A stretch of 64,000 nucleotides of DNA, from NCBI RefSeq assembly GCF_009739905.1, contig NZ_CP034279.1:3968001-4032000 (forward strand), given 5' to 3'. The DNA is from Streptomyces ficellus (GTDB lineage Bacteria > Actinomycetota > Actinomycetes > Streptomycetales > Streptomycetaceae). A model generated the notes under the pieces. The model ran no database searches, was not told the origin of the DNA, and saw only the letters and a program-made list of their open reading frames with translations. Positions 46,555 through 53,916 of the stretch are shown in pieces. Both the position numbers and the translations under genes were made by a program. Each line of letters starts with the position of its first letter. Positions within the stretch are counted from its first letter, which is position 1.

Positions 46555-48834
46555 ATGAGCACCCCCACCACCACGACCCCCGGCCCCACGGCCGAGGTGG
46601 AACTCGCCATCGGCGGCATGACCTGCGCCTCCTGCGCGGCCCGGGTCGAGAAGAAGCTCAACCGCATGGAGGGGGTGACCGCGACCGTCAACTACGCCAC
46701 CGAGAAGGCGAAGGTCACCTACGCCGAGGGGGTCGAGGTCGCCGACCTGGTCGCCACCGTCGAGGCCACCGGTTACACCGCCGAACCACCGGCCCCGCCA
46801 GCACCCCCCGGCCCCGCGCGGGCCACGACCACCGCACCCCCCGAGGAGCGGCAGCCCGACGAGCTGGCGCCCCTGCGGCAGCGGCTGCTCACGGCTGTCG
46901 TGCTGTCCGTACCCGTGATCGCGATGGCGATGGTCCCGGCCCTCCAGATCGCGTACTGGCAGTGGCTCTCCCTCACCCTCGCCGCGCCGGTCGTGACCTA
47001 CGCCGCCTGGCCCTTCCACCGTGCCGCGTGGACCAACGCGCGCCACGGCGCCGCGACCATGGACACGCTGATCTCGGTGGGCACCTCGGCGGCGTTCCTG
47101 TGGTCGGTGTGGGCCCTGTTCTTCGGCACGGCCGGCATGCCCGGCATGACCCATCCCTTCGAGCTGACCATCTCCCGCAGTGACGGCGCCGGGAACATCT
47201 ACCTGGAGGCCGCCGCCGGTGTCACCGCGTTCATCCTGGCGGGCCGCTACTTCGAGGCCCGCTCCAAGCGCCGGGCGGGCGCGGCGCTGAGGGCGCTGCT
47301 GGAGCTGGGCGCCAAGGACGTCACCGTCCTGCGCGACGGACGCGAGACCCTCGTCCCGGTGGGCGACCTGCGCGTGGGTGACCGTTTCCTCGTCCGGCCG
47401 GGCGAGAAGATCGCCACCGACGGCACGGTCGTCGAAGGCACCTCCGCCGTGGACGCGTCCATGCTCACGGGCGAGTCCGTCCCCGTGGAGGTGGGCGTCG
47501 GCGACACCGTGACCGGCGCCACGCTCAACGCCGGCGGGCGGCTGGTCGTCGAGGCCACCCGCGTCGGCGCCGACACCCAGCTGGCCCGGATGGCCAGGCT
47601 GGTGGAGGACGCCCAGAACGGCAAGGCCGCCGCCCAGCGCCTCGCCGACAGGATCTCCGCCGTCTTCGTCCCCGTCGTCATCGTCCTGGCGCTCGCCACG
47701 CTCGGCGTCTGGCTCCTGAGCGGCTCCGGGCTCACCGCCGCGTTCACCGCCGCCGTCGCCGTACTGATCATCGCCTGCCCGTGCGCCCTCGGTCTGGCCA
47801 CCCCGACCGCCCTGATGGTCGGCACCGGGCGCGGCGCCCAGCTCGGCATCCTCATCAAGGGGCCGGAGGTCCTGGAGACCACCCGCCGGGTCGACACCGT
47901 CGTCCTGGACAAGACCGGCACCGTCACCACCGGCCGGATGACCCTCCTCGCGGTCCACACCGCCGAAGGCACCGGCGAGGACGACGTCCTGCGCCTGGCG
48001 GGCGCCCTGGAGAACGCCTCCGAGCACCCCGTCGCCCGCGCGGTCGCCACCGGCGCCGCCGAGCGCGTCGGCACGCTCCCCGCCCCCGAGGACTTCAGCA
48101 GCCTCGCCGGCCTCGGCGTCCAGGGCGTGGTGGACGGCCACGCGGTCCTCGTCGGCCGCGAGAAGCTGCTGTCCGACCGGGCGATGGAACTGCCCGAGCC
48201 GCTCAGGGCCGCCAAGGAGAAGGCCGAGTCGGCGGGCCGTACCGCCATCGCGGTCGCCTGGGACGGCGAGGCCCGCGCGGTCCTGGAGGTCGCCGACGCG
48301 GTCAAGGACACCAGCGCCGAGGCGATCGGGCGTCTCCGGGGCCTCGGGCTCACCCCGATCCTCCTCACCGGCGACAACCGGGCCGTCGCCGAGGCCGTCG
48401 CCGCCGAGGTCGGCATCGACGAGGTGTACGCGGAGGTCATGCCCGAGGACAAGGTGGACGTGGTGAAGCGCCTCCAGGCGGAGGGCCGGTCGGTCGCCAT
48501 GGTCGGCGACGGGGTCAACGACGCGGCCGCCCTCGCCCAGGCCGACCTGGGACTCGCCATGGGCACCGGTACGGACGTCGCCATCGAGGCGGGTGACCTC
48601 ACGCTCGTACGCGGCGACCTGCGCGCCGCCGCCGACGCGATCCGCCTCTCGCGCCGCACCCTCGCCACGATCAAGGGCAACCTGTTCTGGGCTTTCGCCT
48701 ACAACGTGGCCGCGCTGCCGCTCGCCGCGGCGGGACTGCTGAACCCCATGATCGCGGGCGCGGCCATGGCGTTCTCGTCGGTGTTCGTGGTGGGCAACAG
48801 CCTGCGGCTGCGGACCTTCAAGCCCGCGGCGTGA
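46555..48834 (+). CDS. copA: Copper-translocating P1B-type ATPase
   Basis: A 759-residue copper exporter. One N-terminal heavy-metal domain has GGMTCASCAARV (Cys24 and Cys27). Eight membrane segments follow, with CPC in IIACPCALGLATPTAL. DKTGTVTTG is the phosphorylation site, TGES is the actuator motif, HP in ASEHPVARAV and GDGVNDAAALAQAD complete the ATP-binding part. It pumps Cu(I) from the cytosol. GAGGAG precedes ATG 46555; family length decides against the upstream in-frame start. Two CsoR-type boxes lie in the promoter. There is no adjacent copZ or csoR gene. Confidence 0.95.
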   Translation: MSTPTTTTPGPTAEVELAIGGMTCASCAARVEKKLNRMEGVTATVNYATEKAKVTYAEGVEVADLVATVEATGYTAEPPAPPAPPGPARATTTAPPEERQPDELAPLRQRLLTAVVLSVPVIAMAMVPALQIAYWQWLSLTLAAPVVTYAAWPFHRAAWTNARHGAATMDTLISVGTSAAFLWSVWALFFGTAGMPGMTHPFELTISRSDGAGNIYLEAAAGVTAFILAGRYFEARSKRRAGAALRALLELGAKDVTVLRDGRETLVPVGDLRVGDRFLVRPGEKIATDGTVVEGTSAVDASMLTGESVPVEVGVGDTVTGATLNAGGRLVVEATRVGADTQLARMARLVEDAQNGKAAAQRLADRISAVFVPVVIVLALATLGVWLLSGSGLTAAFTAAVAVLIIACPCALGLATPTALMVGTGRGAQLGILIKGPEVLETTRRVDTVVLDKTGTVTTGRMTLLAVHTAEGTGEDDVLRLAGALENASEHPVARAVATGAAERVGTLPAPEDFSSLAGLGVQGVVDGHAVLVGREKLLSDRAMELPEPLRAAKEKAESAGRTAIAVAWDGEARAVLEVADAVKDTSAEAIGRLRGLGLTPILLTGDNRAVAEAVAAEVGIDEVYAEVMPEDKVDVVKRLQAEGRSVAMVGDGVNDAAALAQADLGLAMGTGTDVAIEAGDLTLVRGDLRAAADAIRLSRRTLATIKGNLFWAFAYNVAALPLAAAGLLNPMIAGAAMAFSSVFVVGNSLRLRTFKPAA

Positions 48835-48837
48835 CGT

Positions 48838-48860
48838 CCCCGGGGGCGCCGCCCCCGGGG
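48838..48860. terminator. copA terminator hairpin
   Basis: CCCCGGGGGC pairs with GCCCCCGGGG around GCC immediately after the copA stop. The gap to 49049 then holds Gly/Pro-coding-like GC-rich sequence and a motif (CGTCTTACGTCCGAGC) shared with 63850-63890; I see no gene in it. Confidence 0.8.
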
Positions 48861-49049
48861 CCCCCGGAAGCCCCCCGGATGCCTCCGGATGCCCCCGGGC
48901 CGACGGCTACCGCCGGTGGTCCGGGGCGGGCGCCGGGGCCTCCGGCCGGGGGCGCTCGGACTCTCGCTCCGCTCGTCTTACGTCCGAGCACCCCCCGCCT
49001 GCGACCCCGTCACCCTCACGCCGGCGAAACCACCGGCACACTCCCCGCG

Positions 49050-51068
49050 TCAGTCCAACTGCGACGGCAGCGGGGCCGCGTGGACGACCGTGAGGCCGGA
49101 GACCGCCCTCGTCAGTGCCACGTACAGCCGCCGCAGGCCCGTGCGTTCGTCGGGCTCGCCGTCGACGACGGCCGCCGGTTCGTCGAGGACCACGTAGTCG
49201 TACTCGAGGCCCTTCGCCAGGGAGGCGGGCACCAGGGTCAGGCGGGACGCGGCGGTCGTCTCCTCACCGGGAGACAGCCACGGCAGGCCCGCCTCCCGCA
49301 GCGCCTCCGCCAGGACCGGGACCCGCGCGTCCGCCGCGATGAGGCCGATCGAGCCCTCGTGCTCCAGCGACGTGCGGCACGCCGCCACCACCGACGCCGC
49401 CAAGTCGTCCGCGCCGCACCGCACGATCTCCAGCGAGCCCGGCGACTCCCGCACCGACCGCACCTCCGCCAGCCCCGGCGACATGTGCGGCAGCAGCCGC
49501 GACGCGTACGCGATCACCTCGCGCGGTACGCGGAAACCGGCCGTCAGCTCCTCGACCACGGCGTCCGGCTTGCCGAGGTGGCCGAGCGCCTCGGCCCAGC
49601 TCGCGGTCGCCCACGGCGTCGTCCCCTGCGCCAGGTCGCCCAGCACCGTCGCCGAACCGGTCGAGCAGCGCCGCCCGACCGCCCGGTACTGCATGGGCGA
49701 CAGGTCCTGCGCCTCGTCGAGGACGACGTGGCCCAGCGACGGGGTGCGTTCCACCAGGTCGGCGGCCTCGTCGATCAGTACCGCGTCCGCCGCCGACCAC
49801 TTCGCCGACTTCACCGAGCGCGGCGGCTTCGCCCACAGCACGGCCTTCTGCTCGTCGGCGGTCAGCAGCCCCGCCGCGTGCTCCGCGAGGAAGTCCGCGT
49901 CGGACAGCAGCCGCAGCACCAGCTTCGCCGGGTCGACGGCCGGCCACACCGCCTTGACCACGGCCTTCACCGCCGGATTCCGCGCCACCGCGTCCTGCAC
50001 GCGGTCGTCCGGCGCCTCGCCCGCCTGCTCCATCCGTACGAGGACGGCGTGGGCGATCCGCTGCGGGAGGGCGTCCCGGGCGGCCCCGTACCGGATGTCC
50101 CGGTCGAGCAACTCGGTGACGATCTCCTCCAGTTCGTACGCCGGGATCCGCCAGCGGCGCGAGCCGCGCACCACCACCAGCGGCTCGGCCGGCGGCGTCA
50201 CGTGCGACCGCAGGGCCCGGCGCAGGACCTCCGCCATCCGGGCGTCGCCCTTGACGACGGCCGTCTCCGCGTCGTCGGTGCCCCGGACCTCGACGTGGGC
50301 GACGAGGTCGGCGACCGTCGCCTGCCTGACCTCCAGCTCGCCGAGCGCGGGCAGCACCTGCTCGATGTAGTGGAGGAAGGACCGGTTCGGCCCGATGACC
50401 AGGGTGCCGGTGCGGGCCAGCCGCTCCCGGTGCGCGTACAGCAGGTACGCCACCCGGTGCAGGCCGACGGCGGTCTTGCCGGTGCCGGGGCCGCCCTGGA
50501 CGCACACCGAGCCGGCGAGGCCGCTGCGGACGATCTCGTCCTGCTCGGGCTGGATCGTGGCGACGATGTCGCGCATCGGGCCCACGCGCGGGCGTTCGAT
50601 CTCCGCCTGGAGCAGCCTGGACGCCTTCTCCTCCTCGGCCGGGTCGGACAGGTGCTCGTCCTCGTACGCGGTGAGGTCGCCGCCGGTGTAGCCGAAGCGG
50701 CGGCGCAGCGCGACGTCCTGCGGGTCCTTCCTCGACGCCCGGTAGAAGGGCTGGGAGACGGGGGCGCGCCAGTCGATGACCATGGGGTCGCCGTCCGCGT
50801 CGTGGACGTGGCGCCGCCCGATGTAGAAGCGCTGTCCCTCCTGCGTGGTGTGCAGGTAGTCGAGCCGCCCGAAGAACAGCGGCGTGTGGGAGAGGTCGGC
50901 GAGCGCCTTGATCCGCTCGTCGATCTGGGCCGACAGCACGGCGGCGTTGACCCAGTTCGCGGTGACGTCCCGGATGTCGAGCGCTTCGACGTCCTCCCGC
51001 ATGGCGCGCAGGGCCGCCCGCGAGGCGGCGAGGTGGGCGCGTTCGCGCGCGAGCGGGTCGATGGGCAC
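49050..51068 (-). CDS. UvrD/Rep-superfamily helicase, HelD/HelR type
   Basis: A 672-residue superfamily 1 ATPase. An N-terminal coiled segment (about 1-60: ARERAHLAASRAALRAMRED) precedes the helicase core with Walker A GGPGTGKTAVGLHR, DEAQDLSPMQY (motif II), and motif V/VI EYDYVVLDEP and RLYVALTRA. This arrangement is that of the actinobacterial HelD proteins, which bind RNA polymerase, evict it from DNA, and in HelR members protect it from rifamycins. Whether this copy is a HelR is not shown; I saw no rifamycin-associated palindrome upstream. The GTG at 51068 follows GGAGG by 7 bases. Confidence 0.9.
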   Translation of the reverse strand: MPIDPLARERAHLAASRAALRAMREDVEALDIRDVTANWVNAAVLSAQIDERIKALADLSHTPLFFGRLDYLHTTQEGQRFYIGRRHVHDADGDPMVIDWRAPVSQPFYRASRKDPQDVALRRRFGYTGGDLTAYEDEHLSDPAEEEKASRLLQAEIERPRVGPMRDIVATIQPEQDEIVRSGLAGSVCVQGGPGTGKTAVGLHRVAYLLYAHRERLARTGTLVIGPNRSFLHYIEQVLPALGELEVRQATVADLVAHVEVRGTDDAETAVVKGDARMAEVLRRALRSHVTPPAEPLVVVRGSRRWRIPAYELEEIVTELLDRDIRYGAARDALPQRIAHAVLVRMEQAGEAPDDRVQDAVARNPAVKAVVKAVWPAVDPAKLVLRLLSDADFLAEHAAGLLTADEQKAVLWAKPPRSVKSAKWSAADAVLIDEAADLVERTPSLGHVVLDEAQDLSPMQYRAVGRRCSTGSATVLGDLAQGTTPWATASWAEALGHLGKPDAVVEELTAGFRVPREVIAYASRLLPHMSPGLAEVRSVRESPGSLEIVRCGADDLAASVVAACRTSLEHEGSIGLIAADARVPVLAEALREAGLPWLSPGEETTAASRLTLVPASLAKGLEYDYVVLDEPAAVVDGEPDERTGLRRLYVALTRAVSGLTVVHAAPLPSQLD

Positions 51069-51376
51069 GGCAGAGCCTCCGGAGGTCGTACGCGGAGCAC
51101 GCGAGGAACGCGGGGTACGCGAGGAACGCGGGGTACGCGGGGTGAACGGCGGGCCGACCGGTTTCCGACCGGAGGGCGGCGCTCCACGGGAGGGAGGCGG
51201 GCAAGGTCGGCGATTCTAGCCATCGGCGGGCGCGCGGGCGACCGATTAAACCGGTGGTCGGGGTCCGGGCGTCCGTCCCGTAGGGGACGCGGTATGCCTG
51301 GAGTCGTACGCGGGTGGCGCCGGGGTTCGGTCCGTGGACCGATGTACGGCCCATGGGCCGGGACCATCATGGAGAC
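51069..51376. other. 308-base gap with an 18-base tandem repeat
   Basis: The gap separates the helicase from a small plus-strand gene. It holds two and a half copies of ACGCGAGGAACGCGGGGT (51099-51134, then a partial copy). The rest is AT-richer around 51219 (GCGATTCTAGCC) and 51243 (CGATTAAACC), probably promoter sequence for the divergent genes. Confidence 0.6.
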
Positions 51377-51550
51377 ATGACCACAGCCACCCTCCACGAC
51401 GCCCCCGGCGCCACCGCCCTCGGCACGACCCCGCACCCCGCCCACCGCCTCGGCAACGCCCTGCGCGCGATCAAGGTGTTCGCCGAGGCGGCGTTCGGCG
51501 TGGTGGTCCTCGGCGAGTTCGCGGAGGAAGCCGGCGTCAGGCGCCGCTGA
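51377..51550 (+). CDS. Small conserved hypothetical protein
   Basis: A 57-residue protein. The N-terminal half is Ala/Thr/His-rich (DAPGATALGTTPHPAHRLGN) and the second half is a hydrophobic helix (ALRAIKVFAEAAFGVVVLGEF) that could be membrane-associated. GGAG lies 3 bases before the ATG. Its 3' end overlaps the convergent helicase gene by 14 bases. I do not recognise a function. Confidence 0.6.
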   Translation: MTTATLHDAPGATALGTTPHPAHRLGNALRAIKVFAEAAFGVVVLGEFAEEAGVRRR

Positions 51551-53207
51551 GATCCGTGCCGGGGTCCTTGGACGCCAGCAGTTCGTCGGCGTCGACGATC
51601 CGGTACGCGTAACCCTGCTCCGCCAGGAACCGCTGGCGGTGCGCCGCGAAGTCCTGGTCGATCGTGTCCCGGGCGACCACCGAGTAGAAGTGGGCCTGGT
51701 GACCGTCGGCCTTCGGCCGCAGCACCCGGCCGAGGCGCTGTGCCTCCTCCTGGCGCGACCCGAAGGTGCCCGACACCTGGATGGCGACGGTCGCCTCGGG
51801 GAGGTCGATGGAGAAGTTGGCCACCTTGGACACCACGAGGACGCTGATCTCACCGTTGCGGAAGGCGTCGAAGAGCTTCTCGCGCTGCGCGTTGGGCGTC
51901 TCGCCCTTGATCACCGGGGCGTTCAGGTGCTCGCCCAGTTCGTCGAGCTGGTCGATGTACTGGCCGATGACGAGGATCTGCTGGCCGGCGAACTTCCCGA
52001 CGAGCGCCTCGGCGACCTTCTGCTTGGTCGCGGTCGTCGCGCAGAAGCGGTACTTCTCCTCCGTCTCGGCGGTCGCGTAGGCGAGCCGCTCGCTGTCGGT
52101 GAGGTTGACGCGGACCTCGACGCAGTCGGCGGGCGCGATGTAGCCCTGGGCCTCGATCTCCTTCCACGGCGCGTCGAACCGCTTGGGCCCGATCAGCGAG
52201 AAGACGTCCGACTCGCGGCCGTCCTCGCGGACCAGGGTCGCGGTCAGCCCGAGGCGCCGCCGGGCCTGGAGGTCGGCGGTGAACTTGAAGACCGGCGCGG
52301 GCAGCAGGTGCACCTCGTCGTAGACGATCAGGCCCCAGTCGCGGGAGTCGAACAGCTCCAGGTGCGGGTAGACGCCCTTCCGCTTGGTCGTCAGCACCTG
52401 GTACGTGGCGATGGTGACGGGGCGGATCTCCTTCTTCGTCCCGCTGTACTCGCCGATCTCGTCCTCGGTCAGCGAGGTGCGCTTCACCAGCTCGTGCTTC
52501 CACTGGCGGGCGGAGACGGTGTTGGTGACCAGGATCAGGGTCGTCGCCTTGGCCTGCGCCATCGCACCGGCGCCGACGAGCGTCTTGCCCGCGCCGCAGG
52601 GCAGGACGACGACGCCGGAGCCGCCGTGCCAGAAGCCCTCGACGGCCTGCTGCTGGTAGGGGCGCAGCGCCCAGCCGTCCTCGGCCAGGTCGATGCGGTG
52701 TGCCTCGCCGTCCACGTAGCCGGCGAGGTCCTCGGCGGGCCAGCCCAGCTTGAGCAGCGTCTGCTTGATCTGGCCGCGCTCGGAGGGGTGGACGACGACG
52801 GTGTCGGGGTCGATGCGGGCGCCGACCAGCGGCTGCACCTTCTTGGAGCGCAGGACCTCCTCCAGGACCGGCCGGTCGGTGGAGGTGAGGACCAGCCCGT
52901 GCGTGGGGTGCTTGGAGAGGGTGAGCCGTCCGTAGCGGGCCATCGTCTCGGCGACGTCGACCAGCAGGGCGTGCGGCACGGGGTAGCGGGAGAACTCGAC
53001 GAGCGCGTCGACGACCTGTTCGGCGTCGTGCCCGGCCGCGCGGGCGTTCCACAGGCCGAGCGGGGTGACCCGGTAGGTGTGGATGTGCTCGGGGGCGCGC
53101 TCCAGCTCCGCGAAGGGAGCGATGGCGCGGCGGCACGCGTCGGCCTGCTCGTGGTCGACCTCGAGCAGGAGCGTCTTGTCGCTCTGGACGATCAGGGGTC
53201 CGTTCAC
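51537..53207 (-). CDS. XPB/RAD25-type DNA helicase
   Basis: A 556-residue superfamily 2 helicase of bacterial XPB type. The N-terminal damage-recognition-like domain (about 1-170) precedes LRPYQQQAVEGFWHGG, Walker A PCGAGKT, the DEVH box in YDEVHLL, motif III GLTATLVRED, and C-terminal motifs LVVSKVANFSIDLPEA and QRLGRVLRPK. XPB proteins open DNA in 3'-5' direction in repair; the bacterial role is unsettled. The GTG at 53207 is used. It lies in the same orientation as the helicase-associated protein at 53917-56547. Confidence 0.93.
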   Translation of the reverse strand: MNGPLIVQSDKTLLLEVDHEQADACRRAIAPFAELERAPEHIHTYRVTPLGLWNARAAGHDAEQVVDALVEFSRYPVPHALLVDVAETMARYGRLTLSKHPTHGLVLTSTDRPVLEEVLRSKKVQPLVGARIDPDTVVVHPSERGQIKQTLLKLGWPAEDLAGYVDGEAHRIDLAEDGWALRPYQQQAVEGFWHGGSGVVVLPCGAGKTLVGAGAMAQAKATTLILVTNTVSARQWKHELVKRTSLTEDEIGEYSGTKKEIRPVTIATYQVLTTKRKGVYPHLELFDSRDWGLIVYDEVHLLPAPVFKFTADLQARRRLGLTATLVREDGRESDVFSLIGPKRFDAPWKEIEAQGYIAPADCVEVRVNLTDSERLAYATAETEEKYRFCATTATKQKVAEALVGKFAGQQILVIGQYIDQLDELGEHLNAPVIKGETPNAQREKLFDAFRNGEISVLVVSKVANFSIDLPEATVAIQVSGTFGSRQEEAQRLGRVLRPKADGHQAHFYSVVARDTIDQDFAAHRQRFLAEQGYAYRIVDADELLASKDPGTDLSGA

Positions 53208-53333
53208 GCCTCACCCTTTCCTGGTGGCCCGGGGACCGTGGCCAAACATCCAGTGTCGCGCATCGGCGGAGTAACCGGCCGGGTGCGGGGCCAGGGGTGA
53301 GGCGTGAGCGGGGGGAGGCGGCCGGGCGCCGGG

Positions 53334-53486
53334 TCAGATCAGCGGGCTGTTGAACAGGGGGCCCTCGATCTGGAGGTCGGCCAGCGGTCCGCCGACGGGT
53401 GGCAGCGTGACGGCGGCGGCCGGGGTGGCGAGGGCGGTGAACAGCAGGGCGGCGCCCGTCAGGAGCAGGGCGATACGTCGGCTCAT
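53334..53486 (-). CDS. Tiny secreted peptide 1
   Basis: A 50-residue product. Residues 1-25 (MSRRIALLLTGAALLFTALA, ending TPAAA) form a clear Sec signal peptide; the mature peptide is about 25 residues, hydrophobic, with no Cys. AAAGGAA lies 7 bases before the ATG. The gene is followed upstream by a strong terminator hairpin and another tiny secreted gene of similar design. I do not recognise a family. Confidence 0.6.
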   Translation of the reverse strand: MSRRIALLLTGAALLFTALATPAAAVTLPPVGGPLADLQIEGPLFNSPLI

Positions 53487-53517
53487 CTCGGTTCCTTTCG
53501 CTTCTGCGGCGGCAGCG

Positions 53518-53556
53518 GACCGGGCCCGCGCCTTCCGTGGTGGCGCGGGCCCGGTC
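53518..53556 (-). terminator. Hairpin between the two tiny secreted-peptide genes
   Basis: GACCGGGCCCGCGCC pairs perfectly with GGCGCGGGCCCGGTC around TTCCGTGGT (15-bp stem). It is 23 bases beyond the stop of peptide 2 and separates it from peptide 1. Confidence 0.8.
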
Positions 53557-53578
53557 GTTCGGGGGGCGGGGCGGGCGG

Positions 53579-53689
53579 TCAGAGGGTGAGACCGCCCCCG
53601 AGATCGATGCCGACGGCCGCGGCCTGGGTGGTGAGCGCGGAGAGGAACGCGGCGGTGGTGACGAACACGGTGGTGACTCGACGGCGCAT
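53579..53689 (-). CDS. Tiny secreted peptide 2
   Basis: A 36-residue open frame with start, ribosome site (GGAAAGAGG, 7-9 bases upstream) and its own terminator. Residues 1-25 (MRRRVTTVFVTTAAFLSALT, ending TQAAA) are a signal peptide, leaving a mature peptide of only about 11 residues with a Gly-rich IDLGGGL core. The layout parallels peptide 1. It may be a secreted signalling or surface peptide; this is inference. Confidence 0.55.
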   Translation of the reverse strand: MRRRVTTVFVTTAAFLSALTTQAAAVGIDLGGGLTL

Positions 53690-53916
53690 GGGACGACCTC
53701 TTTCCTGTGGTGCGGTTTCCCGTGGTGCGGATTCCTGTGGTCCGGTCCGGTCCGGGACGTCTCCTGGCTGCCCGCGCCGCGCCGGGAGAATGCGGGAGGT
53801 CCCCCTGAGGTGGGGAATCGGTCACTCACGCGCGGTAAATCCGCGGCGTGCGCGCATGAACCGGCCGGGTACGGGGGGCGGCCGGGGACGAGGACCGGGG
53901 GCGGGGCCGGCCGGGG

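Noticed and set aside
49050..51068. Rifamycin-resistance helR assignment
   Set aside because: HelD layout fits, but I could not see the characteristic upstream palindrome, so only the family is called.
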